DNA of 41,251 nucleotides. It comes from JAWKTM01 sp041399085. GTDB lineage: Bacteria; Planctomycetota; Planctomycetia; Pirellulales; Pirellulaceae. Below, piece by piece: positions 24,356-33,951 of this stretch. A program made the translations under genes and the position numbers. The stretch lies in contig JAWKTM010000065.1 in the NCBI GenBank assembly GCA_041399085.1, forward strand, positions 1 to 41,251, in the 5' to 3' direction. Position 1 is the stretch's first letter. Each line of letters starts with the position of its first letter. The notes under the pieces are model-generated. The model saw nothing but the letters and a program-made list of their open reading frames with translations, did not search any database and was not told where the DNA came from.

Positions 24356-25702
24356 CACACACCGACGGCCACGCCGTCCAATTCGGCAAACATCGTCTGA
24401 GCTCGGTCCGGTCCGACCGAGACGATCTCGACCGGCTTGCCCACCAGCTCGCTGACTCGATCCAAATAACGACGAGCTCCGGCCGGCAAGTCTTCGATCC
24501 GCCGCACGCCCGTAACGTCGGTTTCCCAACCGGGCAGCGTTTCGTAAACCGGCTTCACTCGACGCAAATCATCGACGTGGCTGGGGAAGTTGGTGATCGG
24601 CCGACCGTCCAACTCGTATGCCACGCAGATTTTGACTTCGGGCAGTTGGCTGAGCACGTCCATCATCATCATCGACAGCGAATCAATGCCGCTCAGCCGC
24701 GCCGCATAACGCACGGCCACGGCGTCGAACCAACCGCAGCGCCGCGGCCGGCCGGTGGTCGTGCCATATTCATTGCCGAGGTCGCGGATTCGCTGGCCGA
24801 CTTCGTTGTCTTGTTCGGTCGGGAATGGCCCACCGCCGACACGCGTCGTGTAGGCCTTCGCCACACCGATCACTTTGTTGATCCACCGACCAGGAACGCC
24901 CGATCCGGCCGAAACGCCGACGCCGGAACTGTTGCTGCTGGTCACGAACGGAAAAGTCCCGTGGTCGATGTCCAGCAGCGTGCCTTGGGCGCCTTCGTAC
25001 AAGATCCGCTGGTCCTGTTCGACGGCGTCCAAGAGAAAGGCCGTCGTGTCGGTCACGTAAGCTTCCAGCCGATCGGCGTAGCCTTTGTATTCGGTGAAGA
25101 TCGCTTCGGCGTCCAGCAACGTCGGCTCGCCCGTGGCCAGGCCGGCCAGCAACCGGTTCTTGGCTTCGACGATATGAGCCACTTTCTCGCGGAAGTCGGC
25201 TCGATACATGTCGCCCAGTCGCACGGCGTAGGTCCGCCCGACTTTATCGCGGTAGCATGGCCCGAATGCCGCGGAGCGTGGTGCCGATGCTTTCGCCGCC
25301 AACCGGCCGGTCGTTCATCAGCCGATCTTCCTCGATATGCCAAGGAAAGACGACGTGCGTGCGGTCGCTGAGCATCAAGTTCTCGGCGACTTTGACGCCC
25401 CGATCCAGCAGCGAATCGATCTCTTTCAAGATCGTGGGCGGATTCATGACGACGCCCGGCGTCACGACATTCTTGACGCCCGGCGACAAAATCCCGCTGG
25501 GAATATGGTGCAGCTTGTACACCTGATCTCCGACCACCACCGTATGCCCGGCGTTCGCTCCGCCCTGGTAACGAACGACGATATCGAACTGGCGGGTGAG
25601 CAGATCGACGAGCTTTCCCTTGGCTTCGTCTCCCCACTGCAACCCGATCACGCATGTTCCGGGCACGGCTGGCTCCTGGCAGAAATATGGCTCGGGATTC
25701 AA
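24355..25702 (-). pseudogene. purA: Adenylosuccinate synthetase PurA, interrupted by a frameshift
   Basis: The N-terminal frame starts at 25702 and contains IGLQWGDEAKGKLVDLL, then GGANAGHTVVV and KLHHIPSGIL, with a stop after GTTLRGIRAMLPR. The second frame contains GPCYRDKVGRTYAVRLGDM, then TLLDIDHGTFPFVTSSNSS and RPRRCGWFDAVAVRYA, running to 24355. The two join exactly if one base is removed near 25264 (GGCATTCGGGCC to GGCATTGGGCC), giving GIGPCYRDK and a 448-residue enzyme. PurA joins IMP and aspartate in AMP synthesis and is normally essential, so a real null is unlikely unless another copy exists. uppS is coupled downstream. The 'pseudogene' type here only marks the broken frame. Confidence 0.9.
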
Positions 25703-25853
25703 ACGAGCCAGTCTAAGTAGCGGCCGGGCGAACGGTCAAGCAGCGCCGGCACGGTCAGAAACGTCCGCCAGCTTGATCCCCTACTGTCGCCGGCCGATAA
25801 TTGCGTTGACGAATTCGTGGCGAAAACCGTTGACAAAACCAGATGAGAAACCG

Positions 25854-26111
25854 ATGGAAATCTCGGGTACCGTTCAAAACGGCGTCGTTGTCTTCGACAC
25901 GCCGAATCCCCTGCCGGAAGGCGCCGCGGTGACAGTAACGCTACGCGATGCGCCAACGATTCATGTTTCTCCGGTTCGCAAGCGAGTTCACTTGCCGATG
26001 GTGGCAAGCGATCGGCCCGGCACTCTGGATCTAACCAACGACCGGATCGCGGAAATCCTGGAGGCCGAGGATGTCGAATCGTTGAAGGGACAGTGGGATG
26101 TTCCTTCTTGA
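25854..26111 (+). CDS. VapB-like antitoxin candidate
   Basis: An 85-residue protein starting MEISGTVQNGVVVFDTPNPL, followed by PEGAAVTVTL. This short beta-rich N-terminus occurs in small proteins encoded ahead of PIN-domain toxins. The C-terminal half (NDRIAEILEAEDVESLKGQW) is acidic and probably the toxin-binding tail. The stop overlaps the next gene by 14 bases. Function is inferred from size, layout and the toxin beside it. The frame is open further upstream, but that part overlaps the divergent purA start. Confidence 0.68.
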   Translation: MEISGTVQNGVVVFDTPNPLPEGAAVTVTLRDAPTIHVSPVRKRVHLPMVASDRPGTLDLTNDRIAEILEAEDVESLKGQWDVPS

Positions 26112-26520
26112 CGTGAATGTGTGGCTGGCGCTCGTTTTTCAACGTCATCTCCATCACCAGTTGGCAAGTGATTGGTTCTCGCTACAGCCGGATAATAGCT
26201 GCTGCTTTTGCAGGTTCACTCAAATTGGGTTTCTGAGGCTGGCCACGACGCCTCAAGCGATGAAGGCGGACGTCCTTAAGTTACCGGAAGCTTGGCAAGC
26301 TTTTGATTCTTTGTTCGGCGATCCACGCGTGGTCTATGCTGACGAGCCGCGTGGACTAGAACCAATTTGGCGATCGGTAACTCAGCACCGTTCGTTTTCG
26401 CCGAAGGTATGGAACGACGCGTACCTATCGGCATTCGCGCAAGCCGCCGGATGGGAAGTGGTAACATTCGACAAGGGATTTAGTCAGTACCCGAATTCGC
26501 TTGCAACAATCTTGTCGTGA
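26098..26520 (+). CDS. VapC-like PIN-domain toxin
   Basis: A 140-residue PIN-domain protein. Conserved acidic residues are Asp5 in LLDVNVWLAL, Asp107 in WNDAYLSAFAQ and Asp125 in VVTFDKGF. The segment RFTQIGFLRLAT (39-50) is typical of the VapC subgroup with the same opening. Most VapC proteins cut tRNA or rRNA. The gene begins 14 bases before the stop of its candidate antitoxin, the usual toxin-antitoxin arrangement. It ends 74 bases from the convergent U32 gene. Confidence 0.87.
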   Translation: MFLLDVNVWLALVFQRHLHHQLASDWFSLQPDNSCCFCRFTQIGFLRLATTPQAMKADVLKLPEAWQAFDSLFGDPRVVYADEPRGLEPIWRSVTQHRSFSPKVWNDAYLSAFAQAAGWEVVTFDKGFSQYPNSLATILS

Positions 26521-26594
26521 AGCGTTGGGGTGACAATTCAATCGCACGATAATGCTGGTAGTGTTCGAGGCGTCGACAGGAGCCGACCTTCCCC

Positions 26595-29138
26595 CTACAA
26601 AATGGCCAGCGGGTTGCGGCGTTCTTCCAGGGTGCCGCGAGTGACGCCGACTCGGTTCGACGCGCGAAGTTGCCGCCAGACTTCCTTGCCCGCGATGCGG
26701 CCGGCTAACAGCGAGCGGTAAAGTTCCACGACGTGATGGATCGCTTCGCCCCGGTCATCTAACAACTCGATGCGGAAGTGGCGTACGCCGCGATCTAATA
26801 ATGTTGGTACGATTTCGGCGCTGCTTTGCGGCACCGCATTAAACAATGTGTTGCGGCAGCCTACATCGGCCTTCAGCGGATGATTCATACCAATGCGATC
26901 GCGTAGCTGCACGTCGTGGACGTCGCAAGGCCGGCCGCAATTCGTCTTGTCCGTGCCCGGCGACAAGACCGCACAAAACACACAGTGTTCCATATGAAAC
27001 ATCGGCATGTGTTGGTGAATCACAATTTCCAGTTCGTCCACCGGAGCGTAAGTCACCAGCTCTAATAGCTGATCGCGGTTCAGATCGTAGGAGACCGTGA
27101 CGCGTCGCGCGTGGTGTTCGAGCAACAGTTGCACGGTCAAATCGTTGGCCGCGTTGAGCGAAAAGTCGGCAAGCGTCGGCACGTTTCGTTCGCCGTAATA
27201 CAACAAGCCCGACAGGTTCCGCACCAAGATTCCGTCGGCCTCGTGTCGTTCAAGTGCCCGGAAAATTCCCATCTCGTCGGGCTTCTGAATTCGCGGCGTC
27301 GCCAGCCAAATCGGAGTTGCCGCTGCGCGAGCCGCCTCGACCGCTTGCCGATACTCGCGAATATCCGCGAAATCGGCGAGTACGCTATCCACTTCCAATG
27401 TCAACAGCTCGCGCAACTGCGGCAACGATCGGCAGAGCACATGCAACCGCGGCTCGTTCAAAGCCGTGTTGATTGGCGACGCCTCGTTTCGCCGTGACTG
27501 CTGCCACGCGTTCGCTTGCTGCCGCAGCGTTGGCAGCACCGATTCGGACGCGATCGTTCGCTCGGGCGCGGGCAACGACTGCTCGAGTTGCTCGACCAAC
27601 GCGTGACGCAGTTGCCCGAGTACGCTGAGCGGCGCCATCGGCTGGCCGTCAATCTCGGCCGTCAGTTCACGCAGTTCATAAACGGTTCCGCCCAAGCGGC
27701 CAAGTTGTTTTCGGAGCGTTTCGGCCGTGAGCGGATGGCGCTGGGCGGCTTCGAGCGGCTGGTCCGAATCAACGCGAGCCAACGAGCCATTGCTGGCCCG
27801 AGCCGCGATCCGCAGCGGCTGGCCCACGGCGGCCGACACATGCATGTCGACCGGCACGCGACGAACCGGATCGGCCGTATTGAACGTGCGACGCCACTGG
27901 GCATTCAATTGCGGATCGTCCGTCTTCCAAACTTGCTGGCCCACGTAGATTCGCGCCGGCTCGACCGAGTTGCGATCCATCGTCAGATCGACTTCGCCCG
28001 AATCGACGGCCTGCTCCAAGCGGTCGCGTCCGCGTTGCACGTTGAACACGCGTCCGCCCTGTTCTTCACCGGCCGCTCGATTCCCCGCGAACACGATGCC
28101 GTCGCCTCGCTTGATCGACGAACGCAACCGCACGCGAATTCGCGACCCCCAAACGCCGGTGACTTCGCCCAGCAGCACGCCGCGCTTCGCTGAACTCAGG
28201 CCCGGCACGAGCTGCTTGTGGTCGCAGCCTTCCAGCCAGCCCGGCGAAAACCCTCGCGAAAACGACATCTCCATCGACTCGACTTCCGCCCGAGTGAACT
28301 CGATCGGACGATTGGCCAACGCGGCGTCCAACGCCTGCCGGTAATGCCGAGTGATGTTGGCCACGTACTCCGGCGTCTTCAAGCGGCCTTCGATTTTGAA
28401 CGACCTGACTCCGGCTTCCAACATCCGCGGAATCAATTCATAGGCGGCCAAGTCTTGCGGGCTCAGCAGATACTTGATGTCGCCCAAGTCCACATCGCGC
28501 CCGTCGCACACCAGGTCGTACGGCAGCCGGCAGGCTTGAGCACATTGGCCGCGATTCGCACTGCGGCCGCCCAGCGATTCGCTCGTCAGGCACTGGCCCG
28601 AATACGCCACGCACAACGCGCCGTGGACGAACGCTTCGAGCGACATGGAGGTCCGCGCGTGGATCTTGCGAATCTCGTCGATCGACAATTCGCGAGCCAG
28701 CACGACTCGTTCGATGCCTAGCCGCTCGGCCGCTTCAATGCATTGAGAACTGGTCAGCGTCATTTGCGTCGACGCGTGAATCGCAAGTTGCGGACAGATC
28801 GCTCGGATCAGCCGCGCGACGCCCAGGTCCTGGACCAGCAAAGCGTCGATTCCCGAAGCGGCAACAGCTCGAATCGTGGCTTCCGCCGCTGGCAACTCGT
28901 CCGCGAACACCAGCGTGTTGAAGGTCAGATAACCGCGAACGCCTCGCCGATGCAAATAGTCGACGATCTCGGGCAGCCGGTCGACTGACATGTTGGTGGC
29001 GCGAGCCCGAGCGTTGAAGCCATGTTCCAGTCCGAAGTAGACGGCATCGGCGCCGTTCTCAACCGCCGCGCGAATGCAGTCCATGTCGCCAGCGGGAGCC
29101 AATAGCTCGGCTCGCATCGCAGCCTGTTCGTTGTTCAT
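26595..29138 (-). CDS. U32 peptidase-family protein (RlhA-like, extended)
   Basis: An 847-residue protein. The ATG at 29138 has CGGAG nearby and overlaps the upstream Uma2 stop as ATGA. The N-terminal part is the U32 core: ELLAPAGDMDCIRAAVENGA, then ADAVYFGL. Four cysteines at 176, 183, 199 and 203 (HGALCVAYSGQCL, NRGQCAQACR) are the expected iron-sulfur site. The middle contains a beta-rich domain as in RlhA/YdcP, the 23S rRNA hydroxylation factor. The C-terminal third looks like a second, diverged U32 barrel with its own cysteines (MEHCVFCAVL, KTNCGRPCDVHD). It is longer than E. coli RlhA. RNA hydroxylation is a family-based guess. Confidence 0.85.
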   Translation of the reverse strand: MNNEQAAMRAELLAPAGDMDCIRAAVENGADAVYFGLEHGFNARARATNMSVDRLPEIVDYLHRRGVRGYLTFNTLVFADELPAAEATIRAVAASGIDALLVQDLGVARLIRAICPQLAIHASTQMTLTSSQCIEAAERLGIERVVLARELSIDEIRKIHARTSMSLEAFVHGALCVAYSGQCLTSESLGGRSANRGQCAQACRLPYDLVCDGRDVDLGDIKYLLSPQDLAAYELIPRMLEAGVRSFKIEGRLKTPEYVANITRHYRQALDAALANRPIEFTRAEVESMEMSFSRGFSPGWLEGCDHKQLVPGLSSAKRGVLLGEVTGVWGSRIRVRLRSSIKRGDGIVFAGNRAAGEEQGGRVFNVQRGRDRLEQAVDSGEVDLTMDRNSVEPARIYVGQQVWKTDDPQLNAQWRRTFNTADPVRRVPVDMHVSAAVGQPLRIAARASNGSLARVDSDQPLEAAQRHPLTAETLRKQLGRLGGTVYELRELTAEIDGQPMAPLSVLGQLRHALVEQLEQSLPAPERTIASESVLPTLRQQANAWQQSRRNEASPINTALNEPRLHVLCRSLPQLRELLTLEVDSVLADFADIREYRQAVEAARAAATPIWLATPRIQKPDEMGIFRALERHEADGILVRNLSGLLYYGERNVPTLADFSLNAANDLTVQLLLEHHARRVTVSYDLNRDQLLELVTYAPVDELEIVIHQHMPMFHMEHCVFCAVLSPGTDKTNCGRPCDVHDVQLRDRIGMNHPLKADVGCRNTLFNAVPQSSAEIVPTLLDRGVRHFRIELLDDRGEAIHHVVELYRSLLAGRIAGKEVWRQLRASNRVGVTRGTLEERRNPLAIL

Positions 29139-29837
29139 CGACACTCCGATTGCGGTGTTTCGTTTTGAATTCGCAGATCGTATTCCCAGTGTCCGCGTTC
29201 GTCGCATTGGCGATCAAGTCGAAACGATGTGGCGAAAACCTCCGAATGCTGAAAGCCGGACTCGTCGATAGCCGCCGGTTGAAAATCCGAAACGCCGCGG
29301 CGATGAATCACGAACTCCAGCGATTCGCCCCGTGCATCGAGCAACCAGAACTCGCGAACTCCGGCCGCGAAATAGCAGCTCGGCAGCCGCTGCTTGTCCT
29401 TGGCCACCGACGAATCGCTGACAATTTCGCAAACCATGTCCGGCGAGCCTTCCAGTTCGACAAACTGCTCGGCGGCGCCACTGGCCTTGGGGACCAGCCG
29501 CACGGAGCCGGCATCGAGAACGGCGCGAAACAAACACTAAATCCGGCTCGGCCGACAGCCCGGCGACGGCGTTTGCCACGCGAGTCGAATTGCAAAACAG
29601 GTGCCCCGTGCGAATCCGCTTCAGCAGCATGCCCAATACCGCACTCAGCTCGACTTTGGGTTTGCCATGCGTAAACAGTTCTTCGGGCGACATGTCCACC
29701 TCGATTCGCCCGGACAAGTAATCAACGCGACCGTTCTCGGGCGCTTCGTCGCCCTGCATCCACGCGCGAAAAGCGTCTAGTGAATCGACGCTGAACGGAA
29801 TCTCGAAATGGTCATTGAACACGAGTGTTGTTGGCAT
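29135..29837 (-). pseudogene. Uma2-family protein, interrupted by a frameshift
   Basis: The first frame starts at 29837 (MPTTLVFNDHFEIPFS) and includes RVDYLSGRIEVDMSPEELFT and AEPDLVFVS, the first active-site region. It then turns to arginine-rich nonsense. The other frame picks up at once with AVLDAGSVRLVPKASG, EGSPDMVCEIVSDSS and FAAGVREFWLLDA, and runs to 29135. Removing one base in CGCGCC near 29521-29527 restores a 233-residue protein. The restored gene would end in an ATGA overlap with the U32 gene, so the two form an operon. It differs from the Uma2 gene at 14003 in sequence and context. Confidence 0.85.
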
Positions 29838-30151
29838 GATGTCGTCACCGGGCGAAGCTATGAGCAGCCGAGATCGGCGATGGAAGCGATTGCCGCTCGC
29901 GCCGAGTGAACCAACTGCGGCGGCCTCGTTTCATCATATCGCCGCCGCCACTGCGAACAACAATAGAAAAAGTCCACCCCAGGCGAACCGTGCCGGAGAT
30001 GGACTTTTCTTGTTATTGGACGTTCAACGTGGCAGGCACCGTTTCGAGTGAGCCAACCACGCCCATCGAAGACTCTGGGCGTGCCACCCGCCCCGCAAAG
30101 CACGAAGCGAGTGCCTGGGGTCGACCAACGGGAGCCCCCAGCCATCGCGTT
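29838..30151. other. Intergenic region between aldolase and Uma2/U32 operon
   Basis: About 310 bases without a credible gene. It contains the terminator-like inverted repeat described separately and a stretch with CTGGGCGTGCCAC near 30076-30088, a motif whose reverse complement (GTGGCACGCCCA) also occurs at 14652-14663 after the first Uma2 gene. Confidence 0.6.
29967..30008 (-). terminator. Candidate bidirectional terminator after the aldolase gene
   Basis: AAAAGTCCA at 29968-29976 pairs with TGGACTTTT at 30000-30008 around a 23-nt loop that is itself GC-rich. Either strand ends in a U-rich run. It lies 144 bases beyond the aldolase stop and ahead of the Uma2/U32 operon. The stem is AT-rich and the loop long, so strength is uncertain. 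Confidence 0.45.
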
Positions 30152-31168
30152 CTAGGCGCCGACGAGCGAACGCATCTTGCTGGCGTTGCCGGCTTGGCCG
30201 AACGCCACCATGCGATCGATGCAGACCTGCTTCATCGCCGAGCGAGCCGGCTTCAAGTAATCACGCGGATCAAACTTCTCGGGCGTCTCGAACAACACCT
30301 TGCGAATCGCGCCGGTCATTGCCAATCGGTTGTCGGTATCGACGTTGATCTTTCGCACGCCGCTCTTGATGCCGCGTTGAATTTCTTCCACCGGCACGCC
30401 CCAAGTTTGCTTGATCTGGCCGCCGTACTTATTGATGACGTCCTGCAAATCTTGCGGCACGGACGAGCTGCCGTGCATCACCAGATGCGTATTTGGCAAG
30501 CGGCGATGAATCTCTTCGATCCGCCCCATCGCCAGCACTTCGCCGTCCGGCTTGCGGGTGAATTTGTAGGCGCCGTGGCTGGTGCCGATCGCCACCGCCA
30601 ACGCGTCGACGCCCGTCTGCTCGACGAATCGAGCGGCTTCTTCGGGATCCGTCAGCAACTGGTCGTGGCTGAGTTGGCATGTCGCGCCGTGGCCGTCTTC
30701 CTGTTCGCCGCCGCCCGTTTCCAGCGAACCGAGGCAGCCCAATTCGCCTTCGACCGAAACGTTGCGGCTGTGAGCGATCTTCACGACCTCGGCCGTTACC
30801 TTCACGTTGTAATCGAAATCAGCCGGCGTCTTGCCGTCTTCTTTCAGCGAACCGTCCATCATCACGGATGTAAACCCGTTGTCGATCGCGCTGACGCAGG
30901 TGTCGACGCTGTTGCCGTGATCTTGATGCATCACAACCGGAATATGCGGATACAGTTCCGCGGCGGCCAGCATCAAGTGACGTAGATAATTGTCTTGTGA
31001 ATAGGACCGAGCGCCACGGGAAGCTTGGATGATGACCGGCGAATCGGTCTCTTGCGCCGCTTCCATGATGGCTTGAATTTGTTCCATATTGTTGACATTG
31101 AAAGCCGCCACGCCGTAATCGTTCTCAGCGGCGTGGTCCAGCAATACTCGCATCGGTACCAAAGGCAT
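30152..31168 (-). CDS. Class II fructose-1,6-bisphosphate aldolase
   Basis: A 338-residue zinc-dependent aldolase. It starts MPLVPMRVLLDHAAENDYG, then AFNVNNMEQIQAIMEAA. Zinc ligands are in VVMHQDHGNS; further motifs are SVMMDGSL, GTSHGAYKF and HLVMHGSSSVP, then VRKINVDTDNRLAMTG. The sequence fits the class II subtype of about 340-350 residues seen with Calvin-cycle-type FbaA/CbbA. GGGGAGAG lies ahead of the ATG at 31168; an upstream in-frame extension is rejected. It splits fructose bisphosphate into two triose phosphates, or runs in reverse for gluconeogenesis, which may matter given the PEPCK-like gene at 36972-40436. Confidence 0.95.
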   Translation of the reverse strand: MPLVPMRVLLDHAAENDYGVAAFNVNNMEQIQAIMEAAQETDSPVIIQASRGARSYSQDNYLRHLMLAAAELYPHIPVVMHQDHGNSVDTCVSAIDNGFTSVMMDGSLKEDGKTPADFDYNVKVTAEVVKIAHSRNVSVEGELGCLGSLETGGGEQEDGHGATCQLSHDQLLTDPEEAARFVEQTGVDALAVAIGTSHGAYKFTRKPDGEVLAMGRIEEIHRRLPNTHLVMHGSSSVPQDLQDVINKYGGQIKQTWGVPVEEIQRGIKSGVRKINVDTDNRLAMTGAIRKVLFETPEKFDPRDYLKPARSAMKQVCIDRMVAFGQAGNASKMRSLVGA

Positions 31169-31366
31169 CGGCAACTCTCCCCAAGATATTAGGAACGTTT
31201 GTTCGCAAGTGGCTCGACAGCCCCAAGCTCGAACCAAGGAAATACTAGGTCATTCATCGGAACTCTCGCGACAAAACATCGCCGGGCCCGAAACTCCGCT
31301 CGATTATTGGGGGCGACCGACAGCCCCGCAATCCCTACGAATCGCCCCAATGGCGTAGGGAAAACT

Positions 31367-32284
31367 CTACTCCCCAGCAGTCACAATAGGGGCCGATTCT
31401 TGCCCCGGAGCGAAGCGATCGTCCATCTGCGTTTGCGATAGCCGGAGCAGCAGGCATTTGCGTTTTGGCGTTTCCGCGTCGTCGACCTTCAAGAACTGTC
31501 CGCCCAACCCCTTCAAGTCCGACGAACTGCCGACGATCAACACTTCGCCCGGCGACAAGATCGATTCGAATTTTAGGTGCTCGAACGCCCGGCGTTGTCG
31601 GTCGGCGTCCAAACGCATCGCTCCGTCGTAACCGATCCACCGTTGTTGCCACTGTCCGTGATGAATTTCCGGGACCAATTCCAGTCGCGAACGCCCGTCG
31701 CCTGTCGGAAACGCTGTCAGCCGGAACAGACACTGAGCCTGCTCGAACGTCTCGCCGCGTAATTGGCCACCTTCGTTCTCGAGCACGTGAACTTGCCCTA
31801 CCGGCTGCTTCGTCAACGCGATCTTGCTCGGCTGGCCGGCGCGAAGTTGCCGCAATTCGGCTCGCGCTGACAAACTGGTGTCAATCGCGCGAAAGTCACC
31901 TTCGGCCAACCCCGAGAGATCTTCGCTGGAGTTGAACTGGTCGAGAATCCGCTGCGGCAACTGCCCCGAAATGTGTCCGCACCGCAAGCCGTTCGTTTCC
32001 AACCGCCGCCGCATTTCCACGGGGATCGCTTGTTCGTCAATCTCATTCCACAAATCGGCGTAAGGCTCCTCAGCCGTGTCGGGAATGTCGACCATCGTGA
32101 TGGAAACGCCCACCGCGTCGGGCGACATCCGAGGCGCCGGCAGCAGACGAGTTTCAACGCTCGCCGAATCCGATTGTGGTGTGGACCAAGCCGCGCAGCC
32201 GCAAACGGCCAGCGCGGCCAAACACCACGCGAACCGAATACCGCGTTTCGCAGAGGAATATCGCAACAAGACGCCGTCGCGCAA
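31367..32284 (-). CDS. Predicted lipoprotein of unknown function
   Basis: A protein of up to 305 residues. The N-terminus has a basic start, a hydrophobic segment (FAWCLAALAVCGC) and a plausible lipobox ending at Cys30, then a polar linker. The rest is soluble with repeated mentions of Leu/Arg/Gln-rich helices and a C-terminal strand-rich part (RLELVPEIHHGQW, GEVLIVGSSSDLKGLG). The latter has some feel of secretin-like or secretion-accessory domains, but I do not recognise the family. The reading starts at TTG at 32284 and no ATG is near, so the exact start is uncertain. It lies 198 bases upstream of the aldolase on the same strand. Confidence 0.65.
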   Translation of the reverse strand: MRDGVLLRYSSAKRGIRFAWCLAALAVCGCAAWSTPQSDSASVETRLLPAPRMSPDAVGVSITMVDIPDTAEEPYADLWNEIDEQAIPVEMRRRLETNGLRCGHISGQLPQRILDQFNSSEDLSGLAEGDFRAIDTSLSARAELRQLRAGQPSKIALTKQPVGQVHVLENEGGQLRGETFEQAQCLFRLTAFPTGDGRSRLELVPEIHHGQWQQRWIGYDGAMRLDADRQRRAFEHLKFESILSPGEVLIVGSSSDLKGLGGQFLKVDDAETPKRKCLLLRLSQTQMDDRFAPGQESAPIVTAGE

Positions 32285-32528
32285 AAGTAACTACGTCGCG
32301 CCGCGAGCCGAATGGCTGGCGCGCAATGCCCCGATTGAACTCAAGATCGTCAGAAAAGCGGCGGGATGATACCGAGGTCTCAAGACCCGGTCAACGTGTT
32401 CCCGCGACTATTTCCGAACAAAGGATCGGCCGGTTTACCGCCGAATTGCGGGGCCGTTACAATTCCGCCCTCGCACGGTCGAATAGCGTGCAGGAGCGAT
32501 TGCCCGAACTCAACGACAGGAAACTCAA

Positions 32529-33938
32529 ATGTCGCGGATGGTGTCATTTTTGGTGTTGTTGGCCATTATCGTGGTCATCGGCATCTTCTTTTATCGCGTA
32601 ATGGCCAGCTTCTTCGTGCCGCTGTTTCTGGCCGCCGTGTTGGTCACGATATTTCGACCCGTACACGAATGGATCCTCGCGCGACTCAAAAACGGCCGCC
32701 GCCGTGCCGCGCTAGCCACGACGGCGTTGATCCTGGTCATCGTGCTGGCCCCGATTATCACCATCGTGTCGCTCGGCGCGCTTGAAGGCAGCCGATTGCT
32801 TGGACGCGTCAACGTGGGAACGCTGCGCGACCGCGTGGTTTCGATGCGAGCCGCCTTTGGACTAAACATCCCGTTCAATGAACAGATCAAGTCGATCGAA
32901 CGAACGCTGGATCGCCTGTTGAACGATTCCACGAACAGCCAGTTCCCTCTTAATCACGATGAATCGCTGCGACGCGTCACGGGCCAAATCGTCCAGCTTC
33001 ATCGGGAATTGCTTGACGTCGGCGACGATCGCTTCACGGCTCAATTGGTCGAAGTCAAAAACCAGCTCGATATGGCCGTCGAAGCCGAAACCAGTTCGTT
33101 GGAACATCATGCGGCGCTGCAAGAATCGCAACGGTTGTTCGACGACTTCAAAATCATGTTGTTAGGAGGTCTGGTTCGAACTTGGTTTAAGGAGACATTG
33201 AACCCCAGCGACGATGAACTGCAGCGTCAAGTCTCTCAAGTCCTCTCATCGGCTCGCGAGCAACTATTGACACTAGGTGGCGCGACAACCGCCTTTCTGG
33301 CAAAGCTGATTGTGGGCTTGCTCATTATGACCGTGTCGATGTTCTTCTTTTTCGCCGATGGGCCGAACATGATCGAGTCGGTCATGGCGCTTACGCCGCT
33401 CGACGATCGCTACGAAAGGGAGATGTTAGAAGAGTTCGCCAAAGTCACTCGATCCGTACTCATTGCCACCTTGCTGTCCGCGTTTGTGCAAGGCGTCTTG
33501 GCGGGATTCGGCTACTATTTCGCCGGACTGAAGGCAGTGTTTCTACTCACTTGTCTCACCATGATTTGCGCGATCATTCCATTCGTCGGTTCGCCGGTTG
33601 TGTGGCTGCCTGCATCCCTATGGCTGTTCGCTTATGAGGAACGGCCAGTCGCCGCGGTTGTGTTGGCACTATACGGAGCCATTGTCGTCGCCCAAATTGA
33701 CAATGTGATTAAGCCATATATCCTGCACGGCCAAGCTCGCTTACACCCATTGCTCGCGTTGCTCAGCGTCCTCGGCGGCGTGCAAGCTCTGGGTCCCATC
33801 GGTGTGTTAGTCGGTCCGATGATTGTGGTCTTTCTGCAAACGCTGCTCAAGATTCTGCGGCGAGAATTGGAACGCATGGAATCCATGCCGCTTCGCCTAA
33901 GAAAATCCCGAAGTCCACTCTCGGAATCCGCCGAGTAA
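32529..33938 (+). CDS. AI-2E/PerM-family membrane transporter
   Basis: A 469-residue membrane protein. Two or three hydrophobic segments at the N-terminus (VSFLVLLAIIVVIGIFFYRV) are followed by a large soluble region at about 100-240 with helical, charged character. A membrane block of about five segments follows, with the family patterns TLLSAFVQGVLAGFGYYFAG and IPFVGSPVVWLPASLWLF. ACAGGAAACTC precedes the ATG. PerM-family proteins include AI-2 exporters and sodium/proton antiporters, so the substrate is open. The central soluble insertion is longer than in short family members. It converges on a histidine kinase gene. Confidence 0.88.
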   Translation: MSRMVSFLVLLAIIVVIGIFFYRVMASFFVPLFLAAVLVTIFRPVHEWILARLKNGRRRAALATTALILVIVLAPIITIVSLGALEGSRLLGRVNVGTLRDRVVSMRAAFGLNIPFNEQIKSIERTLDRLLNDSTNSQFPLNHDESLRRVTGQIVQLHRELLDVGDDRFTAQLVEVKNQLDMAVEAETSSLEHHAALQESQRLFDDFKIMLLGGLVRTWFKETLNPSDDELQRQVSQVLSSAREQLLTLGGATTAFLAKLIVGLLIMTVSMFFFFADGPNMIESVMALTPLDDRYEREMLEEFAKVTRSVLIATLLSAFVQGVLAGFGYYFAGLKAVFLLTCLTMICAIIPFVGSPVVWLPASLWLFAYEERPVAAVVLALYGAIVVAQIDNVIKPYILHGQARLHPLLALLSVLGGVQALGPIGVLVGPMIVVFLQTLLKILRRELERMESMPLRLRKSRSPLSESAE

Positions 33939-33951
33939 CTCGGGCAGCCTC

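Noticed and set aside
29906..30985. A 359-residue plus-strand reading frame opposite the aldolase
   Set aside because: It is His/Arg-rich, lacks a domain or binding site, and lies antisense to a clear class II aldolase.
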